NCBI GenBank assembly: GCA_030674185.1
Contig: JAPXFY010000023.1
Location: 14,606,186-14,626,185, forward strand
Source of the DNA: Monoplex corrugatus
Lineage: Eukaryota; Mollusca; Gastropoda; Littorinimorpha; Ranellidae
Direction of reading: 5' to 3'
Length of the DNA stretch: 20,000 nt
Below are positions 1-8,392 of this stretch, piece by piece (the stretch's first letter is position 1; each line of letters opens with the position of its first letter). The position numbers were made by a program, and so were the translations under genes. Below the pieces are notes generated by a model that searched no databases, was not told the origin of the DNA, and saw only the letters and a list, made by a program, of their open reading frames with translations.

Positions 1-240
1 ACTGCAAAAACTTAACCCTTTGACTCCCTCATCCTATCCACCAGTTTCTTTGCAGAAAGCTAGTGAATAGGGTGAGGGAGTCAAAGGGTTAAGTTTTTGC
101 TTTGCTAGCACGGTGGACAATGCAGGAAGCTGGTGGACAGGGTGCAGGAGTCAAAGGGTTAAGTTTTTGCTTTACTAGCATGGTGGACAACGCAGGAAGC
201 TGGTGGACAGGGTGCGGGAGTCAAAGGGTTAAAACTGTAG
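1..240. repeat. Cluster of TTAA-MITE termini: one inverted pair plus about three 70-bp direct units
   Basis: TTAA at 12-15 is followed by CCCTTTGACTCCC. The reverse complement of that terminus ends at 88 and is followed by TTAA at 89-92, giving a 73-bp palindromic unit. The right-hand terminus (GGAGTCAAAGGGTTAA with flanking GTTTTTGCTTT and GGTGGACA) then recurs with a 70-bp period: TCAAAGGG at 81, 151 and 221. The sequence is the same family as the element at 605-805. This looks like a MITE whose end was amplified in tandem. No coding potential is credible here. Confidence 0.75.
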
Positions 241-356
241 GATGCAAAGGCAAGGAGACTCACACCCGCAAAATCCAAACCAACCATAGATCCACGTTAT
301 GAGCATGGCATTGCAATCAAGCGCGCTAACAAGGCTCACAACACTGTGATACTCAC

Positions 357-472
357 TTTACTAGAAGTGACCACGGACTCTCCCAGCATTCTGTTGCGAC
401 CTCCGTGGCAGGTGGTCACTAAATCAGCAATGCCACAGCTCTCAAAGAAAGTCCTCATTCTCGGTTTGCTAC
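357..472 (-). CDS. GPD1: Glycerol-3-phosphate dehydrogenase (NAD+), exon D
   Basis: The exon reads 472 to 357 (2 nt completing a split Gly codon, then 38 codons). It contains [11 protein letters not shown] followed by [10 protein letters not shown], which matches the family signature around human residues 251-271. Asp260, Thr264, Arg269 and Asn270, which contact substrate or take part in catalysis in the family, are all conserved. His replaces the Tyr found after the Cys in human GPD1. The acceptor is TTCAG at 477-473 and the donor is GTGAGT at 356-351, a good match to consensus. Phase 1 at entry agrees with exon C. The exon ends on a Lys codon in phase 0. The next exon, expected to start near the human SIEQLEKEM region, is not in the window. 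There are no frameshifts or stops. Confidence 0.88.
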
Positions 473-501
473 CTGAACATCACCACAGTCACAGCTACAT
501 G

Positions 502-842
502 ATTGTCTAATATCAATTTCATCAACAGTTGTTAAACTGAAAAACACATACTCACAGCAATCTGATAATGGTGGTCTAATATCACTTTCATTAACAGTTG
601 TTAACCCTTTGACTCCCACACCCTATCCACCAACCGCAAAAATTTAACCTTTTGATTCCCTCACCCTTTCCACCAGCTTCCTGATTCCTTACCCTTTCCA
701 CCACTTCCTGCAGAGCTGGTGGAAAGGGTGAGGGAATCAATTTTTGCTCTGCTTATATGGTTGACGATGCAGGATGCTGGTGGATGGGGTGCGGGAGTCA
801 AAGGGTTAAACTGAAAAACACATACTCACAGCAATCTGATAA
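502..842. repeat. 69-bp tandem duplication, second copy split by a MITE
   Basis: The segment 502-569 (containing GTCTAATATCA, AACAGTTGTTAAACTG and ACTCACAGCAATCTGATA) recurs at 571-604 and then 806-842. TTAA lies at 532-535 in copy one and at 601-604 in copy two, an offset of 69. After the 201-bp element, the match continues with an offset of 274. Copy one therefore preserves the unoccupied target sequence. Confidence 0.85.
605..805. mobile_element. TTAA-flanked MITE, piggyBac-like, 201 bp
   Basis: The element begins CCCTTTGACTCCC and ends with the exact inverse GGGAGTCAAAGGG, between TTAA at 601-604 and TTAA at 806-809. TTAA duplication and CCC-starting termini are the hallmark of piggyBac-type cut-and-paste elements. 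The interior is itself largely palindromic: GCAAAAATTTAACC and CCCTCACCCTTTCCACCAG on the left mirror CTGGTGGAAAGGGTGAGGG and related sequence on the right. It has no transposase and so is non-autonomous. The insertion is proven by the empty duplicate copy at 502-569. Confidence 0.85.
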
Positions 843-1001
843 ATCACTTCCTAATATACCATAGGAAACATGCTTGTAAAATGGGTACATGCATGCTACT
901 TATTTTCAATAGTTCTGATGTGAACAACAGAAATATATAATATACATGTGGACTGTTTACATACATGTCTTAGCTCACATACTTAAGATTCATGATTGAA
1001 G

Positions 1002-1144
1002 ATTATTATTATTATTATTATTATTATTATGAACATTTAGTACGCCTAATCAAATTAATGCCCTAGGCGTTTACAATGGCAAAACATATAACCAGAATCA
1101 CAAGCACACACACACACGCCCACAGAAGCACCCACACACACACA

Positions 1145-1176
<32 letters not shown>

Positions 1177-1860
1177 GCATGACATGCAAATACAATGACA
1201 CATTGACACTAAGACACTATAATGTCACCATTACATTACATGGGGGGAAGGGGGTAGAGATTACCAGTTTTGGGAAACAGGAGAGTTTTGAGGGAGCGTT
1301 TGAATGTGGACAGAGAGGGTGAGTATCTAAGAGAGCAAGGTAACTGATTCCAGATGGTTGGAGCTTGATAGGAAAAAGAACGCTGCCCAAACCTTTTAGT
1401 GCGGACTATGGGGATACTATAGAGACGGGTATCAGATGAGGACCGCAAAGCTCGAGATGGCGTGTAGAGATGTAACAGATGGGTGAGATACTCAGGACAG
1501 GAAGACTCAATAGATTTGAAGCAGAGGCAGGCAATCTTGTAGGATATTCTTTGCTGAACAGGGAGCCAGTGGAGAGAACAGAGCAATGGCGTAACATGGT
1601 TAAATTTTGAAGAGCGGAAGATGAGACGGGCAGCATGATTTTGAACTTTCTGAAGTTTGTTAATGAGATGAGAGGGGGAACCAGAAAAAAGAGCATTACA
1701 GTAATCGAGACGGGATAGAACAAATGCACAGACAAGAGCCTTTGTCGTGTCTTCTGAGAGGAGGTGGCGGATAGAAGCAATTCGGCGGAGTTCAAGAAAA
1801 CAAGTCCGACAGACTACAGACTGTTTTAATCTGTACTTTCCAAAACAGCAATAAAGCTTG
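1002..1860 (-). mobile_element. 5'-truncated non-LTR retrotransposon 3' end (CR1/L2-like group)
   Basis: On the minus strand a reading frame from about 1815 to a TAA at 1238-1236 encodes the C-terminal end of a LINE polyprotein. Visible family landmarks are IASIRHLLSEDTTKAL, SRLDYCNALFSG, LQKVQNHAARLI, LHWLPVQQRI and SSDTRLYSIP. These are characteristic of the region downstream of reverse transcriptase in Jockey-superfamily (CR1/L2-type) elements; the exact clade is not assigned. A 3' UTR follows, with a CA-rich stretch at about 1088-1178, a stem-loop at 1042-1070, and a terminal (AAT)n tail at 1030-1002 read on the minus strand. The reverse transcriptase core and endonuclease are missing, so this is a dead 3' fragment. 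Its 5' edge meets a long (TG)n tract, so the exact breakpoint (1815-1860) is uncertain. Confidence 0.78.
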
Positions 1861-1873
1861 CTCTGCAGGCACA

Positions 1874-1951
<78 letters not shown>

Positions 1952-2030
1952 CACACACACAACACAGACACAGACACACACACACACACACAACACACAG
2001 ACACACACACAGACACACACACACACACAC

Positions 2031-2102
<72 letters not shown>
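1874..2102. repeat. Compound (CA)n microsatellite
   Basis: About 230 bp of CA repeat interrupted by CAACACA, CAGACA and CAAAACACA variants. The CA strand is the plus strand. Long HTHT or VCVC reading frames across it are artefacts. Confidence 0.97.
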
Positions 2103-2104
<2 letters not shown>

Positions 2105-2175
2105 CACATGTACCCACACGTGCACATACATGTGTGTGGCGATCTGGACAAAGCATAATGCGTCTTCCTGAAACC

Positions 2176-2330
2176 AGTCACTGTGGTGTAGCGGTTAACA
2201 CAGTGGACTACAGACTTGAAGGTTGTGGGTGCAAATCTTCATCAGTCCCTTTAAATCATCGTACGATTTTTCGGCTCTAACCACCTCCTACCCAGCATGC
2301 TAAAGGTTACTGGGAAGACAGCGACCACAC
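2176..2330 (+). mobile_element. tRNA-derived SINE (head and part of the body)
   Basis: An A-box-like TGGTGTAGCGG at 2184-2194 and a B-box-like GGTGCAAATCT at 2228-2238 are spaced as in a tRNA-type RNA polymerase III promoter. The sequence TAGCGGTTAACACAGTGGAC between them is typical of tRNA-headed SINEs. The body (CCACCTCCTACCCAGC, AAAGGTTACTGGGAAG) runs to at least 2330, and the 3' end is not clear. It could extend to the ATC/CATCAT-rich stretch near 2510-2530. Confidence 0.65.
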
Positions 2331-2703
2331 AGTCAAATTTCATCAACTTCACAGATGCGTCACTGAGGGTGTCACTCATACCTTCTGACCAACACCACAA
2401 GTGTCTGTATCTCTCGACCCTGGTCAACACCAGGATATATAATAACGTTAAGCATAGAGTACAGTCCTGTCATGCAGTCTCAATCCTAGATGGAACTTCA
2501 TGGCATTATGATTATCACCGTCATCATCATCGTGTTGTAAACATTGTGCCAGCTTCTGTGGCCATTAAAATAGCATAGAAAATGGGAAGAAAAAGAAGAA
2601 GGAGGTGAGAGCATAGAGGAAATCTCTCCGAGTTCAATGATCCTTGCAAAAAAAAAGTGTCTGCCTGGAAGCAGCCAGAGGGGTATGTCAGAACCCAGTT
2701 TAA

Positions 2704-3471
2704 CTCTTCGGAGACGTAACAGCGGATATTCCGCTGCAGCTGGCCATACCATTAGAAACGTGACAGCGGACATTCCGCTGCAGCTGGCCAAACCATTAGA
2801 GACGTGATAGCGGATATTCCGCTGCCGTTTTTAAAAATAGATGCAAGCCGGTCGCTGGTCTAGGGGAACTAACTACACATATAGGAACACTCTTTGGTAT
2901 CTTCTGAAGTGTTTGTTACTTCCCTTGCATCGATTTTATCCCGATTAGTTACAGTTTTTGCCTTTATCCAAACCAACCGGAGTGACTGTCCTTGCACCAA
3001 AATGGCGACATTTAGGCCTTCTTCTTCTTCTTCAAAGGATCGTCATAATCACTTTGCTGCTTCACCTGTGTGAAAACAAAACTGTGTTTGTTTTTTTATA
3101 TCTTCTGGTCATACCAAGGACTTGTAATTACCTGGATTTCTGGATTACCTGGTCAAGAATGGGTGTTTTACTGATTTTATGTGTTGGATTACTGTCAATC
3201 AAAAACTTCTTTCCCAGAGCCAAAACCCTACCCCATTTCACCTTCTAGGAAGGTAAGTAGAATAGATGTATTGTCCTTGTATGTAGCTTCAGCTCAAAGA
3301 GCGTAAATTGAATTTTATTTTGATATAAAATATGTTCTTGTGCTGTAAAATCTGTATTTTTGAGAATTTTTTGAAAACCCCCAAAATCGTGCGTCTCCAA
3401 GGGTTGTGGCAGGTCCCGTTGATCGCGTCCACAGTGGTTGTGCAAGGCAACTATATTACGTCTTCAAAGAG
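2704..3471. mobile_element. TTAA-flanked inverted-repeat element, 768 bp
   Basis: TTAA at 2700-2703 is followed by CTCTTCGGAGACGTAA. The right end is the inverse, TTACGTCTTCAAAGAG, followed by TTAA at 3472-3475. The termini agree at 18 of 20 positions including TTAA. A short ATG frame (3002, 23 codons, MATFRPSSSSS) lies inside, but no transposase domain is visible. The element is probably a non-autonomous member of a TTAA-targeting family. The CTCTT terminus is shared with the element at 11445-12111. Confidence 0.65.
2715..2823. repeat. 44-bp subterminal tandem repeat, about 2.5 copies
   Basis: AGCGGATATTCCGCT or AGCGGACATTCCGCT begins at 2721, 2765 and 2809, an exact 44-bp period. It is followed in the first two units by GCAGCTGGCCA and CCATTAGA. 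Each unit carries AGCGGA and its inverse TCCGCT around a 3-nt spacer. The repeat sits just inside the left terminus of the TTAA element. Confidence 0.9.
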
Positions 3472-3558
3472 TTAACCTATCATGTATCATCTACCTTTGT
3501 GTTCATCAGTGTACAATACTGTAATCTATGAAGAACGGTTTCCTATCATTTCACTTAA

Positions 3559-3872
3559 CCCTTAGCTGTTCACAAAGCTGGTAACCGCCCTGCGGAACAA
3601 TGTGCCGATCCGTTCGTAACGGTTGAGATCGTCCCCTGTTCTTTTCCGGCACATGTGTGGGGAATTTCCATCACTACTGGCCTTGCTGTCTTATCGCGCA
3701 TGTGGTTAGAATCTTGGTCAGTCTCACATTGAATGTTCTAAAAATAGTACGGAATTCTGGGATGCAAGGAACTTTCCATTCACTACTGAAAGACTTTGTA
3801 CTGACGCTGTGCTACATTCGAATGCGAACACTAGGAGCTAGCTTTACATCTAGCAGTGCAAATGCGAAAGGG
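3559..3872. mobile_element. Probable TTAA-flanked MITE, 314 bp
   Basis: TTAA at 3555-3558 is followed by CCCTTAGCTGTTCACA. The right end reads TGCAAATGCGAAAGGG followed by TTAA at 3873-3876. The terminal repeat is short and imperfect (CCCTT against the inverse of AAGGG, then partial agreement). No coding capacity is visible. TTAA on both sides with CCC/GGG ends supports a piggyBac-like MITE, less strongly than for 605-805. Confidence 0.5.
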
Positions 3873-4013
3873 TTAATGAATAGGATTACAGAACCACAGT
3901 TAATGATTATTTGTTAAGGAAACACACTTTCAGATCATGCTATATAACCGCTGCTCTAAGAATATACCCAAAATCACCCACGGAACTGCTGTTGAATCCA
4001 ATTATCTTTTAGC

Positions 4014-4014
<1 letters not shown>

Positions 4015-4088
<74 letters not shown>

Positions 4089-4435
4089 GCACACACACAC
4101 ATAAACACACACATAAACACACACACAATCACACACACAGTCACACACACACTCAAACACACACACTCACACACACACACACACTCATACGCACACTCAC
4201 ACACACACACACTTACACATACACACACATAAATACACAGACACACACACACATACACACACACACACATAAACACACACACACAGACACAGACACACAC
4301 ACACACAGACACACACACACAGACACAGACACACACACACAGACACACACACACATACACAAACGCACACATACACAGACACATAAACACACACACATAC
4401 ACACACATACAAACACACACACAGACACACACACA

Positions 4436-4498
<63 letters not shown>
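4015..4498. repeat. Compound (CA)n microsatellite, about 485 bp
   Basis: A pure CA tract at the left end grades into variants with CACACT, CATAAA, CAGACA and CATACA, then returns to pure CA. CA is on the plus strand. It is followed by a purine tract (4530-4552) and a short CA tract at 4647-4669. Confidence 0.97.
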
Positions 4499-4502
<4 letters not shown>

Positions 4503-4646
4503 AAGGACGCATGGAGGTGAAAGCCACAGTGAGGGGGGGGAGGAGGAGGAGGTTGGTTCAACACACAACAAAACAGATGTTTCATTCAACCCAAACCCAC
4601 ACCTACCCCCTCTCACCCCCCACACCTACCCCCTCCCACCACCACC

Positions 4647-4669
4647 CACACACACACACACACACACAC
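4647..4669. repeat. Short (CA)n microsatellite
   Basis: About 11 CA units preceded by CCCACC-rich sequence. Confidence 0.9.
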
Positions 4670-4934
4670 GAATTGCAATCAGTTCACAAAATACACTTAT
4701 TCCATCCTTCACTCAGTCAATACTCTAGTCATATTTGGATTTTATGTCTATGTCCTCTTTGCATGGTTAAACTGGGTTACACAAATGTCAAATCAAGTAT
4801 ATGTGGCCCACTGTAGTCTAGGCTACAACAATTTTATGTTCTTTCAGTTTCAGTTTCTTATGTTCTTTCACAAAAACTGATTGTCAGACCTACATTATAT
4901 TTCAATGCTATGATTATGACTGCATTCTGATTTA
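4670..4934. other. Unassigned intronic sequence
   Basis: AT-rich, low-complexity-poor sequence. I see no exon, element terminus or RNA gene in it. Confidence 0.5.
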
Positions 4935-4935
4935 G

Positions 4936-5060
4936 GCTGGTGGTGTGGCGATTAACTAATCAATGTGATTTCCTATTTTCTGACAGGTTTTCGAGTCTTA
5001 ATCCCACCTTCAGCCCCACTCCTACTATCAACCCCAAACCTCCATATCTCCCCACCCCCC

Positions 5061-5062
<2 letters not shown>
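4936..5062 (+). mobile_element. tRNA-derived SINE fragment
   Basis: An A-box-like TGGTGTGGCGA lies at 4941-4951. A degenerate B box, GGTTTTCGAGTC (two extra T), lies at 4986-4997. The pyrimidine-rich tail runs directly into the (CT)n tract. The head resembles the SINE at 2176. The promoter boxes are decayed. Confidence 0.55.

Positions 5063-5063
<1 letters not shown>

Positions 5064-5140
<77 letters not shown>
5064..5140. repeat. (CT)n microsatellite
   Basis: About 35 CT units with one break at the right end. Confidence 0.97.
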
Positions 5141-5389
5141 TCATCTATAAATCCAATATAACGTTTTGGGTGCTAGACTAGAAAACATTAGAAATAAGCA
5201 ACTGCTACTCAGGAATGGGGTTAATGATCATATAAGCTAAGACAGTTTTTGTCGGCCTATGGCTGAAATACCCAGCATATGCAACAACCACAGTATGCAA
5301 TATATAGCTTGCACTGTAAGGGCCAAACAAAATGCATACACGTGTCGAAGAAAATACTGACTGGAACAAAACAAAAAAAAGACAAACAC
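5141..5389. other. Unassigned intronic sequence
   Basis: AT-rich sequence between the (CT)n tract and the minisatellite. No exon or element end is recognised. Confidence 0.5.
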
Positions 5390-6815
5390 TCAAAGAGAAA
5401 GAAAAGGAAATTAACATAACAAACACACTAATTATGATAAAATACAGTAAAAAAAAATTTTTAAAAAGATCAAAGAGAAAGAACAGGAAATTAACATAAT
5501 AAACACACTAATTATGATAAAATACAGTAAACAAAAATCAAAGAGAAAGAAAAGGAAATTAACATAATAAACGAACTAATTATGATAAAATATAGTTTAA
5601 AAAAATCAAAGAGAAAGAACAGACAATAAACACAATAAACAATTTATGATAAAATACAGTAAAAAAAAAATTTTAAATCAAAGAGAAAGAAAAGGAAATT
5701 AACACAATAAACAAACTAATTATGATAAATACAGTAAAACATCAAAGAGAAAGAACAGGAAATTAACATAATAAACACTCTAATTATGATCAAATACAGT
5801 ATAAAAAAAATTAAAAATTTAAAAAATCAAAGAGAAAGAACAGAAATTAACACAATAAACAAAATAATTATGATCAAAATACAGTATAAAAAAAAATAAA
5901 AAATAAAAAAAAATCAAAGAGAAAGAAAAGGAAATTAACACAATAAACACACTAGTTATGATAAAATACAGTAAAAAAAAAAATCACAGAGAAAGAAAAG
6001 GAAATTAACACAATAAACACTAATTATGATAAAATACAGTAAAAAAAAAAAAAAACAGTCAAAGAGAAAGAACAGGAAATAAACACAATAAACAATTTAT
6101 GATAAAATACAGTAAAAAAAAAATAAAAATAAAAAAAAAGTCAAAGAAAAAGAACAGGAAATAACACAATAACAAGCTAATTATGATAAAATACAGAAAA
6201 AAAAAATTTTTAGATCAAGAGAAAGAACAGGAAATTAACACAATAAAAAGAACAGAAATTAACACAATAAACTAATTATGATAAAATACAGTAAAAAAAA
6301 ATTTTTTTAAATCAAAGAGAAAGAACAGGAAATTAACACAATAAAAAGAACAGGAAATTAACACAATAAACTAATTATGATAAAATACAGTAAAAAAAAT
6401 TTTTTTAAATCAAAGAGAAAGAACAGGAAATTAACACAATAAAAGAACAGGAAATTAACACAATAAACTAATTATGATAAAATACATAAAAAAATTTTAA
6501 AAAATTTAAATCAAAGAGAAAGAACAGGAAATTAACACAATAAAAAGAACAGGAAATTAACACAATAAACTAATTATGATAAAATACAGTAAAAAAAAAA
6601 ATTTAAAAAATCAAAGAGAAAGAACAGGAAATTAACACAATAAACAAATTATGATAAAATACAGTGAAAAAAAAAAAAAAGGATCAAAGAGAAAGAAAAG
6701 GAAATTACCACAATAAACAAACTAATTATGATAAAATATAGTAAACAAAAATCAAAGAGAAAGTAAAGGAAATTAACACAATAAACAAACTAATTATGAT
6801 GAAACACATTAAACA
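5390..6815. repeat. AT-rich minisatellite, 18 units of 64-101 bp
   Basis: Each unit begins TCAAAGAGAAAGAA, continues with GGAAATTAACACAATAAAC and AATTATGATAAAATACAGTA, and ends in a variable A/T run. I locate unit starts at 5390, 5470, 5538, 5606, 5678, 5742, 5827, 5914, 5984, 6059, 6141, 6215, 6312, 6410, 6511, 6611, 6684 and 6752. Four consecutive units (6215-6610) are about 97-101 bp because the middle segment AACAGGAAATTAACACAATAA is duplicated. The last unit ends 35 bp from exon C's donor. No coding potential. Confidence 0.95.
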
Positions 6816-6850
6816 GAAATCTGGACAAAAAAGCAAAATAAGCCACTTAC

Positions 6851-6971
6851 CAGTCATGAAGACCTCACAAAATCTGATCATCTCCATCAATCCCAGTCTT
6901 ATAACCGCCGCTTTGGTGTTGTCCCCGTATTTCAGTCCGTCAGCAATGCCTGCTCCTATACCTACCACATT
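6851..6971 (-). CDS. GPD1: Glycerol-3-phosphate dehydrogenase (NAD+), exon C
   Basis: The exon reads 6971 to 6851 and holds 40 codons plus the first base of a Gly codon. It begins [20 protein letters not shown] and continues [18 protein letters not shown], matching human GPD1 residues 205 to about 244 with the [17 protein letters not shown] block intact. The first residue corresponds to human Asn205, part of the active site. The acceptor is TTCTGTTGACAG (ends 6972) and the donor is GTAAGTGG at 6850, both near consensus. A (TG)n tract in transcript sense lies about 12 nt upstream of the exon. Phase 0 at entry and phase 1 at exit match exons B and D. No damage is seen. Confidence 0.93.
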
Positions 6972-6981
6972 CTGTCAACAG

Positions 6982-6983
<2 letters not shown>

Positions 6984-7042
<59 letters not shown>

Positions 7043-7072
7043 ACACACACACACACACACACAACACACATA
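6984..7072. repeat. (CA)n microsatellite next to exon C acceptor
   Basis: A nearly pure CA tract on the plus strand with two small breaks. On the transcript strand it is a UG repeat lying just upstream of the exon C polypyrimidine/AG. A weaker CA-rich stretch recurs at 7204-7241. Confidence 0.95.
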
Positions 7073-7257
7073 CACATACATACGCATTGCATAATGACTG
7101 ATTTGATGTTTGTAACCATACTTCTGTCCATCCATGATTCCTGTTCCCATATCTGCATCTTGCATGCACATGCACGCATGTATGCATGCCCGCACAACAT
7201 ACACATACCCACACACACACATACAAACACACACACACACAAATATCATATCATAAA

Positions 7258-7796
7258 TTGTTGTTGTTGTTGTTGTTGTTTAAAGCCCAGCCGACTGCGT
7301 AGAACCATATCAGGGTTATAACTGCTTCAAAACATACAAAACTTCAACAGGAAAAAAGAAAAGAAAAGAAAATTAAGTACACATGTCAATGCATTCGCGC
7401 ACATAATCTAAGGACATGCCCCTGGCATTGACCACTCCGTCCAATTTCTTGCACAGGAGATTTAAAAAACACACCTGAATACAAATATAAGCAAACGTAA
7501 GACACCAAAACATATAAAAACAGGTATAAATGACCTAAAATTGCTGCCGCATATCTCACCTCCCTAGAGCCAAAAATGCACTTAATATATGTACCAATTA
7601 TCCTAAGAAAAAGAATGTCAGACTTCATCAAACACATACAGGTGAATGGACCAGCAAGGCAGAAAATGACAGGAAGAAATGAAGAAAGCAAAGGAGGAAG
7701 AAGAAACAAAGAGAGTGACAGAAAAGAGGAAATTTCTAGCACAGAATTTCCAGAAGGTGGGGATACTGTTTATACTGAAAGAGCCCCTGGCATCCC
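7258..7796 (-). mobile_element. Dispersed retroposon, copy 1 (about 0.5 kb, (CAA)n tail)
   Basis: Read on the minus strand, it starts near GGGGCTCTTTCAGTATAAA, passes through GTATCCCCACCTTCTGGAAA, and ends GGCTGGGCTTTAAA followed by a (CAA)n tail (plus-strand GTT repeat at 7258-7280). A collinear copy lies at 10548-11083 in the same orientation. The tail indicates target-primed insertion. It has no reverse transcriptase of its own, so it is a SINE-like or LINE-fragment family. It lies in intron B-C in the sense of the GPD gene. Confidence 0.75.
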
Positions 7797-7841
7797 ATGG
7801 GGGGGAGGGGGGGGCTCATAAATTGTTTATTAAATGATTAA

Positions 7842-8057
7842 CATGTGTTAAGTGTGTAGAAAAAATGAAAACAAATAAGCATGTACACACAGACACACAT
7901 GCTGAAAACAAGCACACATACACTCAAAAGATATACATATACACAAACATATTGCACATATACCACACATACTTTGCCCCATCTCTCTTGCTCTCTCTCT
8001 CTCATAGGTATGATGATGATGATGACATGATGTGAGGAGGAGGAGGAGGATATGATT
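7842..8057. other. Unassigned intronic sequence with simple repeats
   Basis: Contains short (CT)n near 7985-8002, (GAT)n near 8010-8024 and (GGA)n near 8035-8050. No exon is recognised. Confidence 0.6.
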
Positions 8058-8063
8058 GAAACA

Positions 8064-8137
<74 letters not shown>

Positions 8138-8216
8138 ACACACAACACAACACAACACAACACAACACAACACAACACAACACAACAACAAACAACACAC
8201 ACAACACAACACACAC

Positions 8217-8253
<37 letters not shown>

Positions 8254-8259
8254 ACACAC
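8058..8259. repeat. Compound (CA)n / (CACAA)n microsatellite
   Basis: CA tracts flank a pentanucleotide CACAA block of about ten units (roughly 8138-8187). On the transcript strand this is a UG-rich tract that begins about 10 nt inside the intron after exon B's donor. Confidence 0.95.
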
Positions 8260-8269
8260 GGAGTCCTAC

Positions 8270-8382
8270 CTTTAAGGCACCACAACACTCTACAGTACAA
8301 GCATCATCGGTGACAGCACATCGGTAGTAAGATGTCTCAAATAGTGTCTTCAGAAGATGACCTGTTGCTTTATTGGTGCAGC
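8270..8382 (-). CDS. GPD1: Glycerol-3-phosphate dehydrogenase (NAD+), exon B
   Basis: The exon reads 8382 to 8270 (2 nt completing Gly, then 37 codons, the same count as human GPD1 residues 168-204). It reads CTNKATGHLLKTLFETSYYR and ends in TVECCGALK. The last Lys corresponds to catalytic human Lys204. The donor is AAAG/GTAGGACT at 8269, phase 0, matching exon C. The 5' edge is set by homology and by phase with exon A. At that edge the intron reads ...ACATTGTTGG with no AG; the nearest upstream AG is at 8419-8418, 36 nt away and followed by an in-frame stop (8404-8402). The coding part itself is intact. The 32-bp array begins about 10 bp beyond the edge. Confidence 0.9.
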
Positions 8383-8392
8383 CCAACAATGT

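Noticed and set aside
306..435. Nested inverted repeats (TGGCATTGC at 306-314 with 427-435; AGTGACCAC at 366-374 with 412-420)
   Set aside because: The inner pair and one outer arm fall within exon D, whose codons explain them. No loop or terminus features support an element or a structural RNA.
2184..2238. A functional tRNA gene
   Set aside because: The A and B boxes are present, but no acceptor stem or intact cloverleaf can be formed and the sequence runs on into a SINE body.
1874..2280. HTHT/VCVC open frames over CA tracts (also 4085-4625, 6940-7249, 7838-8389)
   Set aside because: Dinucleotide repeats are open in several frames by composition. Where a real gene is involved (exon B in 8270-8382) only the part outside the tract is coding.
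7777..7800. TATA-like TATAAATAG or TATAAACAG near the 5' ends of the two 0.5-kb retroposon copies
   Set aside because: It could be an internal promoter, but with only two copies and no transcript evidence I do not call it.
7799..7814. G-run GGGGGGGAGGGGGGGG as a G-quadruplex
   Set aside because: Only two runs are separated by one A. A quadruplex is possible by register shift, but nothing ties it to a function.
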